Positions 35,892 through 44,562 of a DNA stretch of 64,000 nt are shown in pieces. Position numbers and translations under genes: made by a program. This DNA comes from Roseobacter sp. (GTDB lineage: Bacteria > Pseudomonadota > Alphaproteobacteria > Rhodobacterales > Rhodobacteraceae): NCBI GenBank assembly GCA_002731875.1, contig PCCY01000031.1:62001-126000 (forward strand), given 5' to 3'. The notes beneath the pieces were generated by a model. That model was not told the DNA's origin. It worked only from the letters and a program-made list of their open reading frames with translations, and ran no database searches. The first letter of the stretch is position 1. Each line of letters begins with the position of its first letter.

Positions 35892-36311
35892 ATGGCATTG
35901 CGACTGACATTAAAGCCCAACGAACGCGTCTTAATCAATGGGTGTGTCGTGCGCAACGCCGACAGGCGTCAGGTACTTGTTATCGAAAGCCACGCAGACA
36001 TCATCCGCGAGGCAGATCTTCTGGGTCAGGAAGAACAGCGAACACCGGTAAAAGAAGTATATTTCTTTATTCAGACCGCCCTACTCGACCCCGCTACGCG
36101 TGAAAAACTGGTCCCTATTATTCAGAAACGATTGGGCAAGCTGGTACCTGTATTCCATGACGAAATGGCAAATCATATCTTTGAGGCGGCCGCACATGTT
36201 TCCAGCGCGGACTTTTACAAAGCCATGCGCACTTTGCGTTCACTGATGGCCTACGAAGAAAAGCTTTTCGAAATGATCCAGCAAAAGAACGCCGCAACCG
36301 CAGCAGAATAG
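35892..36311 (+). CDS. flbT: FlbT flagellin mRNA regulator
   Basis: 139 residues: MALRLTLKPNERVLINGCVVRN, ESHADIIREADLL, VKEVYFFIQTALLDP and FYKAMRTLRSLMAYEEKLF are characteristic of FlbT, which binds the 5' region of flagellin mRNA and limits its translation until the hook is complete. It follows flaF by 5 bases. With FlaF it forms the alphaproteobacterial check on flagellin synthesis. No departure from the family is seen. Confidence 0.95.
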   Translation: MALRLTLKPNERVLINGCVVRNADRRQVLVIESHADIIREADLLGQEEQRTPVKEVYFFIQTALLDPATREKLVPIIQKRLGKLVPVFHDEMANHIFEAAAHVSSADFYKAMRTLRSLMAYEEKLFEMIQQKNAATAAE

Positions 36312-36319
36312 GATGGCCA

Positions 36320-37144
36320 ATGCTTAGTATTTCCGGCTTGGGGAGCTCAACCGCATTAAAGTTAATTGATGCCACCCGCGAAAAGCAATTAACGCTCATG
36401 AGCAATGACCCGGTGAACAAACGCGCGGAACAAGCGTTTCGCGAAAGAATCGGCAGTATTACCTCACCTAAAGAACTTATCGCTGATTACGAAGTCTATA
36501 GTTTCGTCATGCGCGCTTTTGATCTGGAGGAACAGATATTCGGAAAAGGCTTGATCCGCAAAATGCTTGAATCGGATCCAGTAGCCCCGGATTCGTTGAT
36601 GAACCGCTTGTCCGACAGTCGGTTTCGCGAACTACATCTCACGCTGGGTTTTACAACAGAGGCCGGCCCGCAGGTCCCTGATCTGAGCAATTCCAAGTTT
36701 CAGGATGCTCTGGTCGCAAAATTTTACAACCGGCAATACATCGATGAAAATGACAGTCAGAATGAAACGGTCGGCACCATTCTCCAGTTTCGCGATAAAT
36801 TCAGCGGAATCAATAACTGGTTCCAAGTCCTGAGCGATGAAAAGCTGACCAATTTTTTTCAGGTTTCTCTTGGCCTGCCCCAACAGATGGCTTCGTTGGA
36901 TATCGACAAACAAAAGAAGTTACTTGCTGAAAAGTTTGACTTGAAAAAATTGGCTGATCCGGATGAACGGCAGCGCCTGATTACCAAGTTCGCAGCCATT
37001 TCAGATGTATTGAACCCACAGGCGTTTCAATCAAACAATACGGCGTTGAACTTGTTGCAATCATCTAATTTGGGTGGGCAATTCGTGCCGTTCACCATCG
37101 ATATCTCTGCTGTGACATTTTCTGCTTCGCGACTATATCGCTGA
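36320..37144 (+). CDS. DUF1217 flagellar-locus protein
   Basis: 274 residues, helical: ALKLIDATREKQLTLMSNDP, IADYEVYSFVMRAFDLEEQIFG, FVAKFYNRQYIDENDSQNE, and ISDVLNPQAFQSN. DUF1217 proteins are encoded in flagellar clusters of Rhizobiales and Rhodobacterales and are not well characterised; some resemble hook or filament-associated helical bundles. It follows flbT by 8 bases and converges with fliG (stops adjacent). No signal peptide. Secretion through the flagellar export gate is possible but not shown. Confidence 0.78.
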   Translation: MLSISGLGSSTALKLIDATREKQLTLMSNDPVNKRAEQAFRERIGSITSPKELIADYEVYSFVMRAFDLEEQIFGKGLIRKMLESDPVAPDSLMNRLSDSRFRELHLTLGFTTEAGPQVPDLSNSKFQDALVAKFYNRQYIDENDSQNETVGTILQFRDKFSGINNWFQVLSDEKLTNFFQVSLGLPQQMASLDIDKQKKLLAEKFDLKKLADPDERQRLITKFAAISDVLNPQAFQSNNTALNLLQSSNLGGQFVPFTIDISAVTFSASRLYR

Positions 37145-38176
37145 TCAAAGCGGTTCGTCGTCCATCAGGTCCTCTTCGTCATCAGGCAAGGCGATACTCC
37201 CATCTGACATCAGCTTTAATGCCGCTTGTACCAATTGTGTTTGCGCTTCTTTCACGTCTTTGGACTTAACCGGCCCCATTGAAGACATTTCGTCTTGCAG
37301 CATGTCTCGCGAACGAGATGGTAAAGACCCAAGAAAGTATTCACGCAACTCTTTTTTGGCACCGCGCAGCGCAAGAGGCAGGGTATTCCCGCTAACCTCA
37401 CGCATCACTTTGCCCAACATCATCGCGTCAAATTTCATCAAGTCGTCAAACACGAACATCTTTTGTTTTATAGCCAAAAGCTTGTCGGGTTGGCGCTGCT
37501 CCAGAGTTGTGGATATGGTGGCAAGCAAATCTTCATCCAGCTTGTTGAATATAGATATCAGCTGTCCTTCTATGCGTGCTCCGGCGCTGTTCCCCGCCTT
37601 CGCCAATACATCTTCGCGAAGCGTATTTTCTATATTCTGAATTGTATCAACGGGTAATTTGTCCATGCCCATGATCCGTTCAATCAAGTCGGCAGCCCGG
37701 TCCACACCCAGCAAGGGCAATATTTTTGCCGCAACATCAGGCCGTAGGCGCGTCAGAATAACGGCGATGGTCTGGTTATGCTCTTTGCGCAAAAACGCGA
37801 GTAATTCGTTTTCGTCCAGGTCGGACAAATCTTTCCAGACGTTATCAATCTTCTTGCCATCTATTTCTTGCAAGATCTCGGCGACGCGGTCCTCGGGCAA
37901 GAATTCTTTCAGCAACCCCCGCGCAGCTTCGATAGACCCGACGACGCTGCCCGTATGATTCACCTTTTGATCAAACTCGGCAATGATTTCCTCGACGATG
38001 CCGGCATCAACTTCGCCCATGTTGGAAATGGCCGCGGTAATTTGGCGGATTTCACCCACGTCCAGTTGTTGCATGATGGCGCCGCCACGCTCTTCGCCCA
38101 GGCACAAGAACAAAATTGCGGACTTTTGTGCGCCCGACATATGCCGATGTTTGCGAAGAGGAACAAACTGGTTCAT
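37145..38176 (-). CDS. fliG: FliG C-ring rotor protein
   Basis: 343 residues from ATG 38176. SGAQKSAILFLCLGEERGGAIMQQL begins the N-terminal domain that binds FliF; QTIAVILTRLRPDVAAKILPLL is the middle-domain EHPQ-type segment; FDDLMKFDAMMLGKVMREVSGNTLPLALRGAKKELREYF is the C-terminal torque helix region with charged residues that meet MotA. The last residues are acidic (DDEEDLMDDEPL). The 18 residues before M19 are not family-like. It lies 95 bases downstream of fliP on the same strand and may have its own promoter there. Confidence 0.95.
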   Translation of the reverse strand: MNQFVPLRKHRHMSGAQKSAILFLCLGEERGGAIMQQLDVGEIRQITAAISNMGEVDAGIVEEIIAEFDQKVNHTGSVVGSIEAARGLLKEFLPEDRVAEILQEIDGKKIDNVWKDLSDLDENELLAFLRKEHNQTIAVILTRLRPDVAAKILPLLGVDRAADLIERIMGMDKLPVDTIQNIENTLREDVLAKAGNSAGARIEGQLISIFNKLDEDLLATISTTLEQRQPDKLLAIKQKMFVFDDLMKFDAMMLGKVMREVSGNTLPLALRGAKKELREYFLGSLPSRSRDMLQDEMSSMGPVKSKDVKEAQTQLVQAALKLMSDGSIALPDDEEDLMDDEPL

Positions 38177-38271
38177 TTCTGCGCCGAATCCCGTCCTAGA
38201 ATGTTTCAGGTGTATCAAAGGATATCGCAAACTATACTTGGTTTATACGGTTAAATGTCTGCTTTGTTCAT

Positions 38272-39096
38272 TTAGCCCGCAGCGTAGGATTGGATCAGTG
38301 ATCCAGCAAGCATATACCAGCCATCAATCAGGACAAAGAAGATAACTTTGAAAGGTAGCGACACCAGCACAGGTGGCAACATCATCATACCCGCGCTCAT
38401 CAAGATTGAAGCGACGATTAAATCAATCGCAACAAATGGCAGATATATGAGAAAGCCGATGGTAAAGGCACGGCGAAGCTCCGAAATCATGAAAGACGGT
38501 ACAAGCACCCGCCAGCTTGGCAAGGTCGCAGGACCGTCCGCGGGTGCCACCGTTTCGTTTGCAATATCACTGAACAACTGCAAATCTTTGTCACGCGTAT
38601 TGACCAGCATGAAGTTATAGAACGGCTCCGAAATATTACGGATGGCCTGTTCTTCGATGATCGCGTTATCCATCAACGGTATCAACCCGCTTTCCCATGC
38701 GTCTTCAAACACCGGTTGCATAACAAAGAACGTCATGAACAGGGCCATTGCGTTCAAGACGATATTTGGGGGAGTCTGGTTCAACCCAAGCGCCAATCGC
38801 AACATCGAAAAGACGATGATAAACCGGGTAAAACTGGTGACCATGACCAGCAAGCCCGGAGCAACGCTCAGCGCGGTAATGATCGCAAATAGCTGGATCA
38901 GTCGGCCAGACAAGCTGGCACCCTGATCGCTTCCGGGGGCGACGCTGCCGAACGTCGATGACAAGTCGCGCACCATACTGCCAAAATCTGCTTCTTGAGC
39001 AGCGGCTGGCTGCCCCAAAATCAGATATGCGGCGCTTGATATCGCGATGACATAAACCAGCTTAGGGCTGAAATGTATCGCCGGTTTGCGCATCAT
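38272..39096 (-). CDS. fliP: FliP flagellar export gate protein
   Basis: 274 residues. A cleavable signal (to ILGQPAAAQ) is followed by the FliP signature: LLVMVTSFTRFIIVFSMLRLALGLNQTPPNIVLNAMALFMTFFVM, ISELRRAFTIGFLIYLPFVAIDLIVASILMSAGMMMLPPVLVSLPFKVIFFVLIDGW. FliP5Q4R1 forms the export pore. The start at 39096 (TGATG overlap with fliN) is used; ATG one codon later is equally possible. It sits in the run fliF-fliH-fliN-fliP. Confidence 0.96.
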   Translation of the reverse strand: MMRKPAIHFSPKLVYVIAISSAAYLILGQPAAAQEADFGSMVRDLSSTFGSVAPGSDQGASLSGRLIQLFAIITALSVAPGLLVMVTSFTRFIIVFSMLRLALGLNQTPPNIVLNAMALFMTFFVMQPVFEDAWESGLIPLMDNAIIEEQAIRNISEPFYNFMLVNTRDKDLQLFSDIANETVAPADGPATLPSWRVLVPSFMISELRRAFTIGFLIYLPFVAIDLIVASILMSAGMMMLPPVLVSLPFKVIFFVLIDGWYMLAGSLIQSYAAG

Positions 39097-39449
39097 CAAA
39101 TTTCGGAAACAAAATCTTTGACGATCTCGCGCAGTGCTACACCCAACATATCACCTTGGACCCTGACAAGGTCCCCGCGTGCGACCATTCGGTCATTGAT
39201 CATGATATCCACAGGTTCACCTACCCGGCGATCCAGTTCGATAACGGAACCTTTGGTCAGGTTCAGCAGCTCGGATATCGGCATGCGGCTGCGGCCGAGG
39301 ACTACGCGTACTTCTAACTTTACGCCGAAAATCGCATCCAAACTTTTGCCGTCCATACCCACTGCTGACTTGAAGTCAGTCTTAACATCTTGAGAAACTT
39401 GCGCTTCAGGGTGATCGGCTTGGATTTTATCCTGCTCGTTATGTAGCAT
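39096..39449 (-). CDS. fliN: FliN C-ring switch protein
   Basis: 117 residues. The SpoA/FliN domain is clear: AIFGVKLEVRVVLGRSRMPISELLNLTKGSVIELDRRVGEPVDIMINDRMVARGDLVRVQGDMLGVALREIV. FliN forms the base of the C-ring and binds CheY and FliH. The N-terminal 35 residues are a variable acidic extension. It overlaps fliP and abuts fliH (1 base), so translation is coupled. Confidence 0.95.
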   Translation of the reverse strand: MLHNEQDKIQADHPEAQVSQDVKTDFKSAVGMDGKSLDAIFGVKLEVRVVLGRSRMPISELLNLTKGSVIELDRRVGEPVDIMINDRMVARGDLVRVQGDMLGVALREIVKDFVSEI

Positions 39450-40090
39450 TAGTCGGTTTCCCTCGTGGTTGACTTAAACTGCTGCGCTGCGTCGGCCAAG
39501 GCGTCGCGGACTGCGGTGGTTGCTGCTTCGATATCGTATTCAAGCTTTCCGCCCTGCCACTGAACCCTTGCACTGCCCCGGGCAAGTTTTGGGTCAGCGA
39601 CCACTTTCACGGTTACGTCGTCATTGGTCAGCGGCAACCATGCGCCAGGCTCTTTCTCAAGGGCCGCGGCAACATCCGGGCCTACATGAACCGACAAGAT
39701 CGGATCGGTGCGTGCCAATACTACACTCTGGCGAATACGCTCAATCGCAAGATCGGGCCCGTAGGTTTTAAGAAACTCAGGGACAATTCGGTCTGCAATG
39801 CCCAGGAAAAGTTCCACGATATCGTTCTCTGTATCGCGCCGGTGCATTTCATCGGTAGCGATAAGTTCATCCAGCTTCGCGCATATCTGTTCGCGCTCAC
39901 GTGTCAGCCGAACGTCTTCTTCCGCTTCAAATTCGGCTATTGCGTCTTGCTTGCCTACAGAGCGTCCTGCGTCAAATCCGCTTTTGCGAGCTTCTGCCAA
40001 GCGAAGATTCATCTCTGCTTCATCCGCTGCGGGCCCATGCACGGCACGTTTGGCGTCGATGTCAAAATTCCGGTCGAAAAGATTGATCAT
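39449..40090 (-). CDS. fliH: FliH-like export ATPase regulator
   Basis: 213 residues from ATG 40090, which overlaps the fliF stop. Central coiled coil with Glu/Arg-rich segments (GRSVGKQDAIAEFEAEEDVRLTREREQI) leads to a C-terminal domain VELFLGIADRIVPEFLKTYGP ... GSARVQWQGGKLEYDIEAATTAVRDAL. This layout is FliH: a dimer that inhibits and positions FliI at the export gate through FliN. Identity is modest as usual for FliH; the position between fliF and fliN is strong support. Confidence 0.85.
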   Translation of the reverse strand: MINLFDRNFDIDAKRAVHGPAADEAEMNLRLAEARKSGFDAGRSVGKQDAIAEFEAEEDVRLTREREQICAKLDELIATDEMHRRDTENDIVELFLGIADRIVPEFLKTYGPDLAIERIRQSVVLARTDPILSVHVGPDVAAALEKEPGAWLPLTNDDVTVKVVADPKLARGSARVQWQGGKLEYDIEAATTAVRDALADAAQQFKSTTRETD

Positions 40091-41796
40091 GCTTCTGCCT
40101 CCGCCGGAAGCCACGACCGAATAACACGCAAGACTTCTTGAGGTTTCTCATCGGCCAAGCGCTGTATCGTTTCGATCTTTTTCTTGTGGAGATTGCCGCG
40201 AATGCCTTCTTTCCTGACAAACTCGGCCGCTTCCAAGTCTTCGACACCATCGACGCTTGCGGACGCAACGGCCCCGGTATTTTCCACGTCAGCGATCGCC
40301 CCCGCTTCGGTCGCTGGCAGTTTCGGACGCTTGCCATCTGTGTCAGGCCCAGCCAGAGCAGTGGCGTCAGGCGTATCCGGTGCCGCAAGGGCTGGATCTA
40401 CAAAATCATTCAATTGACCTGCTTCGGTAAACTTACGCAAAAGTGGACGCACACCGAAAATCATTATCAGGCCTACCACGAGCAGTGCCAGAATGCCGCG
40501 AATGATAGGAACCACGTTATCAGTCAGTTCATCACTTAGGGATTTGTTGATGGGGTCGCCCAAGTCCATCGAGTAATCCATAAAGCGCATGCTATCGACT
40601 GAAATGCTGTCGCCCCGAGCTTGATCAAACCCGACCGCCGATTTCACCAATTCAGACAGACGCGCCAGCTCTTCGGGGTTGCGTTCGGCATAAACAACCT
40701 CGGACCCGTCGACGTTGTAGATACCGTTTACCAGTACAGCGACCGACATACGCCGCACATCACCGGCCTCGCGGACGATCTCGCGTCGGGTATTGCCGAT
40801 TTCATACTTGACGATCTCATCGGCCTCCGACCGCTTGGTGGAAGATCCAGTCGCCCCGCCGCCGCCCGCGAGAGCTGCTGGAATGTTGTTCTCTACACCG
40901 ACGTTCCCGTTCTCCTTGGACCCGATCTGATCTTCGGACTTGGTCTCGGTAGATCGCACAACTTGCTGATCGGGGTCAAAGCTCTGCTCTACAATCACCT
41001 CACGCTGAGTCGTCAATTCAACGTTGACGTGCACACGCGCATTTCCTCCGCCCACACGTGCCGTCAGGATGTTCTGAATCTCTTGGGAAAGACGGTCTTC
41101 GATGCTGGACTTCGCAGACTGGACACCGGCTTGGCCGGCTCCATCGGCCCCTTCGGCAAGGATAGTTTCACCGCTTGCAGAAAGGACAGTCACATTGGAG
41201 ATATCAAGGCTTGCTACCGCTGATGCGACCAGATTACGAACGGCGACTGCCTGCTTACGATTTACCGCCCGACCTGATTCCGGCCGCAAAATGATAGATG
41301 CACGCGGCGCCGGAGCCTCGCGAGAGAACGGCTCGCGATCCGGAAGAACCAAGTGTACCCGCGCGGATGCGATTCCATCCAACGTCTGGATAGACCGCGC
41401 CAATTCCCCCTCCATTGCCCGCAAGCGGTTGATCTTTTGCAGGAACGAATTCATTGCAAGGCCGCTGCTTTCGTCGAAAAGCTCCCAACCCGGATCTCCG
41501 TCAACAGGCATACCCGTTTCTGCGATAACCATGCGGGCTCGCACCACGTCGGATCGCGGCACAGAAATCCGAGAGCTGTCTTCAGACAACAACACGCTGA
41601 AACCAGCGTTGGTCAGCGTTGCTTCGATCGAGTTGGCGGACGTTACGGTAAGATTCGAATAAAGCGGCGCATAGTCTGGGCGCGTCACGGCGCTGACACC
41701 CAATATCAGGGAAAGCATCACCGCGGCGGCTGTGCCCGCCAGGATCATCAACTTGGTTTTGCCAAGGGATTTTAGATTCTCGATTAATCCTTGCAT
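40087..41796 (-). CDS. fliF: FliF MS-ring protein
   Basis: 569 residues from ATG 41796. N-terminal helix (MILAGTAAAVMLSLILGVSAV), YAPLYSNLTVTSANSIEATL, ARMVIAETGMPVDGDPGWELFDES, INRLRAMEGELARSIQTLDGIASARVHLVLPDREPF, and a second transmembrane helix near residue 430 (IIRGILALLVVGLIMIFGVRPLL). The C-terminal tail contains IETIQRLADEKPQEVLRVIRSWL, which binds FliG. It forms the MS ring in the inner membrane. A CtrA-type box stands in the gap shared with fliL. The upstream TTG at 41808 is rejected in favour of ATG. Confidence 0.96.
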   Translation of the reverse strand: MQGLIENLKSLGKTKLMILAGTAAAVMLSLILGVSAVTRPDYAPLYSNLTVTSANSIEATLTNAGFSVLLSEDSSRISVPRSDVVRARMVIAETGMPVDGDPGWELFDESSGLAMNSFLQKINRLRAMEGELARSIQTLDGIASARVHLVLPDREPFSREAPAPRASIILRPESGRAVNRKQAVAVRNLVASAVASLDISNVTVLSASGETILAEGADGAGQAGVQSAKSSIEDRLSQEIQNILTARVGGGNARVHVNVELTTQREVIVEQSFDPDQQVVRSTETKSEDQIGSKENGNVGVENNIPAALAGGGGATGSSTKRSEADEIVKYEIGNTRREIVREAGDVRRMSVAVLVNGIYNVDGSEVVYAERNPEELARLSELVKSAVGFDQARGDSISVDSMRFMDYSMDLGDPINKSLSDELTDNVVPIIRGILALLVVGLIMIFGVRPLLRKFTEAGQLNDFVDPALAAPDTPDATALAGPDTDGKRPKLPATEAGAIADVENTGAVASASVDGVEDLEAAEFVRKEGIRGNLHKKKIETIQRLADEKPQEVLRVIRSWLPAEAEA

Positions 41797-41858
41797 GGAG
41801 CGCCCCAAATGATCATTTTCTTAAGATATATTGACCAACTCATGAACAAACGCAAGTA

Positions 41859-41874
41859 TTAAACAAATTTTAAC
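41859..41874. promoter_or_regulatory. CtrA-type box (TTAA-N7-TTAAC) between fliF and fliL
   Basis: TTAAACAAATTTTAAC, exact spacing, 63 bases upstream of fliF and 58 upstream of fliL. One site could control both divergent operons. Confidence 0.7.
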
Positions 41875-41932
41875 CTTGTATTTTTCATGCTGAAAGCCGA
41901 GGATATGGACAGCGTAAAGACAAGGTTTAACC

Positions 41933-42571
41933 ATGGCGACGAAACCCAAAAAGAAACCCGCCGCATCAAAGCGCGAGGATACCGATGAGACCGGCGGGCG
42001 ACCGCGCGGTTCACGGAAGATGCTACTTGTCGCCGCTGCCATGTGCCTGGCTTCGTTGGGCGGCGGTTTCTTCTTGGCCCGCATGGCGTTCATGCAAGAT
42101 GCCGAAGCTTTCGAACCGGAATACAAAGCCGATGCCAAGGATAGCGAATCCGCGCTGGCTGACCCCGAGAAACCGGGGAGCCCTCATGAAGCCAAGGGCA
42201 AAGAGGGCGCTGCGAGTGATGTCGCCAGTAAGGAAGACACCAAAGCCATGGACAACTCACTGTTTGATATGGGGGAAATGCTTACCAATATTCAGGGTTT
42301 CGATCGTACGGGGGCACCGACCAGCGCGTTTCTCAAGGTTAATCTGATGGTAGCTTATCGCCCTGAGGCGGGGGCGAGCGCCCTGATGGCCGAGCGTCAG
42401 GCCCTTATCCGTGACCTGTTCAACGGATACCTCCGAGGGCTCACAGAAAATGACTTGCGCGGAATGGCGGGGATTCTCTTTGTGAAAGCGGAGTTGCTAA
42501 AGCGGGCGCGGGCGGCGGTCGGCAGCGACGTGCCTCAGGAAATCCTGATAAAAGACCTGATAGTGCAGTAG
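41933..42571 (+). CDS. fliL: FliL stator-associated protein
   Basis: 212 residues. A basic N-terminus (MATKPKKKPAASKR), one transmembrane helix (LLVAAAMCLASLGGGFFLA), a low-complexity acidic linker and the FliL domain: FLKVNLMVAYRPEAGASALMAERQALIRDLFNGYLRGLTENDLRGMAGILFVKAELLKRARAAVG. FliL rings support the MotAB stator. It heads the operon fliL-fliM-DUF6468-motE. Confidence 0.88.
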   Translation: MATKPKKKPAASKREDTDETGGRPRGSRKMLLVAAAMCLASLGGGFFLARMAFMQDAEAFEPEYKADAKDSESALADPEKPGSPHEAKGKEGAASDVASKEDTKAMDNSLFDMGEMLTNIQGFDRTGAPTSAFLKVNLMVAYRPEAGASALMAERQALIRDLFNGYLRGLTENDLRGMAGILFVKAELLKRARAAVGSDVPQEILIKDLIVQ

Positions 42572-42580
42572 GGAAACGAA

Positions 42581-43534
42581 ATGAGCGAAGTAACATCAGA
42601 TCGTCCTGCGGACATCTCGACTGCCAATCTGATTGATGAAATCATTCGGATGTCGGATTTTACATTCGACCGGCTGCCCATGCTCGATATTATCGCAGAG
42701 CGGTTGGTGGAAAACTTGATATCGGCACTTCCCGATTTGACCGGTGCGTTGTGCGAAGCAAGTCTGACGTCACTGGATTACACCCCGATGGGCAAGATCA
42801 TCGACGATCTGCCTGTGCCGACCTTTCTGGCCATCGGTACCGGGAAGCCCTTTGTCGGTGAGATCATGCTGGTCGTGGATCAAACCGTACTTATGACATG
42901 TGTCGAACTGATGTTGGGTGGTACCGCCAAAAACATAGACACCGACAACACCGATGACTTCACTGCCATTGAACTTGGTTTCGGTGAACGGCTGGCGTCC
43001 GCCATATTCGCTGAGCTTGAACGATCCCTATCTGTGGTGGGGTCGGCCAATCTGGAGCTTGACCGGATAGAGACCGATGCGGATGGTGCCGCGATCGCAA
43101 AAAAAGCAAGCCTTTGTGCCCGTATTCGCCTGACGCTCACGATGGCCGGTCATTCGGGCATCATGGATTTGGTCGTCCCCTATGACGCGCTCGAACAGAT
43201 TCTACCCGATTTGGGCAAGATCTACTTTGGCGACCGAATGGAATCCAAGAATTCGTGGCAGGAGCTGATCGGGACGCAGATCGAGCGCGCGACCATGGAC
43301 CTCGAAGTCGTAATGGCACGGCAAACGTTTCCAATTCAGAAAATCATGGCTTGGAAGCCGGGCGACACTATCGACATCGGTATCGAAGAAGGCCGGGAAG
43401 CATCCATAATCTGTGCCGATACGCCCATGTTCAAAGCGTCTTTGGGCAAACGCAACAACGGATACGTGGCCGTGCAAATCACCGAAAAACTAGAAACGCA
43501 GGAGGAGCACGAAGATGGTAGCGACAATAATTGA
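42581..43534 (+). CDS. fliM: FliM C-ring switch protein
   Basis: 317 residues. FTFDRLPMLDIIAERLVENL is the FliM N-terminal region, followed by a CheC-like middle domain (AIGTGKPFVGEIMLVVDQTVLMTCVELMLGG, DDFTAIELGFGERLASAIFAELERSL) and the C-terminal SpoA domain (MDLEVVMARQTFPIQKIMAWKPGDTIDIGI, CADTPMFKASLGKRNNGYVAVQI). The typical extreme N-terminal CheY-binding DxLSQxEIDALL motif is not visible, which suggests altered CheY contact. The end overlaps the next gene by 20 bases. Confidence 0.93.
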   Translation: MSEVTSDRPADISTANLIDEIIRMSDFTFDRLPMLDIIAERLVENLISALPDLTGALCEASLTSLDYTPMGKIIDDLPVPTFLAIGTGKPFVGEIMLVVDQTVLMTCVELMLGGTAKNIDTDNTDDFTAIELGFGERLASAIFAELERSLSVVGSANLELDRIETDADGAAIAKKASLCARIRLTLTMAGHSGIMDLVVPYDALEQILPDLGKIYFGDRMESKNSWQELIGTQIERATMDLEVVMARQTFPIQKIMAWKPGDTIDIGIEEGREASIICADTPMFKASLGKRNNGYVAVQITEKLETQEEHEDGSDNN

Positions 43535-43898
43535 TAGCCTGATCGTGGTCCTGCTGATCGGCAGCATTGGCTATGGTTACATGGTTTCGATGAAGCTCCG
43601 GCACCTCATGGCCACGCTTAAAGAGCTTCAGCCTTTGGTAGAAGAGTTCTCGTCCGCCGTGGATAAATCCGAACAATCGGTTAACAATATGCGCGAGAAT
43701 ATCGAAGTCGCGCAGCGCAAACCGGAGCCGGTAGAGGAACCGACACCAGCAGAGCGCCAACCGGGTGCCGCTGCGTTTGCCAGCCGCCGCGCACCAACAA
43801 AACCCGATGGGCCGGAACGCACCGGTGTGCGGGTAGTGCGTGATAAAAAAGAAATGGTTCGGGCTTTCTTTGAAAACTCCTCCGCAGCTAAGGGGTAA
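43515..43898 (+). CDS. DUF6468-type membrane protein (PflI-like)
   Basis: 127 residues: an N-terminal transmembrane helix (IIDSLIVVLLIGSIGYGYMVSMKL) and a short helical domain (LMATLKELQPLVEEFSSAVDKSEQSVNNMRENIE), then a Pro-rich disordered tail. Such proteins sit after fliM in alphaproteobacterial flagellar clusters and include Caulobacter PflI, which positions the flagellum. The start overlaps fliM by 20 bases. Family assignment is by position and shape. Confidence 0.65.
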   Translation: MVATIIDSLIVVLLIGSIGYGYMVSMKLRHLMATLKELQPLVEEFSSAVDKSEQSVNNMRENIEVAQRKPEPVEEPTPAERQPGAAAFASRRAPTKPDGPERTGVRVVRDKKEMVRAFFENSSAAKG

Positions 43899-43901
43899 CT
43901 G

Positions 43902-44561
43902 ATGCAAATTTTCAGTCTTTTAAATGGTAAAGTAATTGTAGGCGGTCTGGCACTGACCCTTGTCGCCAAAGCGGCAATGTCCTTTCCCGAGCTTCCGATG
44001 TTCAAAGACACCGGTATCACCACGCTTCCAAACCTTGTTCAAACGGTTGCAGCCAAGGAAAAACCGCCGGAATTCTCAAACGAAATTCCGCCTCTGGTCG
44101 CAAACTTGCCTAAGACAACAGAGAACTGCGAAGCGCCCGAGGATGTTCTTATTTCCCTGAACAAGGAAAGAGAGCTGGTCGCGAAGCAGCGCGCCGAGCT
44201 TGAAAACCAGCGTGCCGAGTTTGCACTGGCACAAGAGCGTCTGGGGATTGAAAAAAAGTCTCTGACCGAACTGAAAACCTCTATCGAAGATTTGCTGGCA
44301 CGCGTGGATGCCGCCCAGACCGATGACCTGAACCGTCTCATCGATCTTTACACCAACATGAAACCAACAGATGCCGCACGGATCATGGACGATCTGGACA
44401 TCGAAACGACGATCATGATTCTGGGAACCATGAAACCTCGGACCGCCGCGCCGATTCTTGCAAAGATCCCGGCGGTCCGTGCGCGCGCGGTATCCAAGAT
44501 CATCCTCGAACGCTCACAGCTTCCGGGTGACCAGGATCTTACCGGCATCAAGTTGAAGTGA
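43902..44561 (+). CDS. motE: MotE-like protein (MgtE N-domain)
   Basis: 219 residues. An N-terminal membrane/signal segment, a coiled coil (SLNKERELVAKQRAELENQRAEFALAQERL), and a MgtE_N-type domain: LNRLIDLYTNMKPTDAARIMDDLDIETTIMILGTMKPRTAAPILAKIPAVRARAVSKIIL. MotE is a periplasmic chaperone for MotC in Sinorhizobium and appears in other alphaproteobacterial flagellar operons. It closes the fliL operon and converges with flhB; a terminator hairpin follows its stop inside the flhB 3' end. Confidence 0.85.
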   Translation: MQIFSLLNGKVIVGGLALTLVAKAAMSFPELPMFKDTGITTLPNLVQTVAAKEKPPEFSNEIPPLVANLPKTTENCEAPEDVLISLNKERELVAKQRAELENQRAEFALAQERLGIEKKSLTELKTSIEDLLARVDAAQTDDLNRLIDLYTNMKPTDAARIMDDLDIETTIMILGTMKPRTAAPILAKIPAVRARAVSKIILERSQLPGDQDLTGIKLK

Positions 44562-44562
44562 A

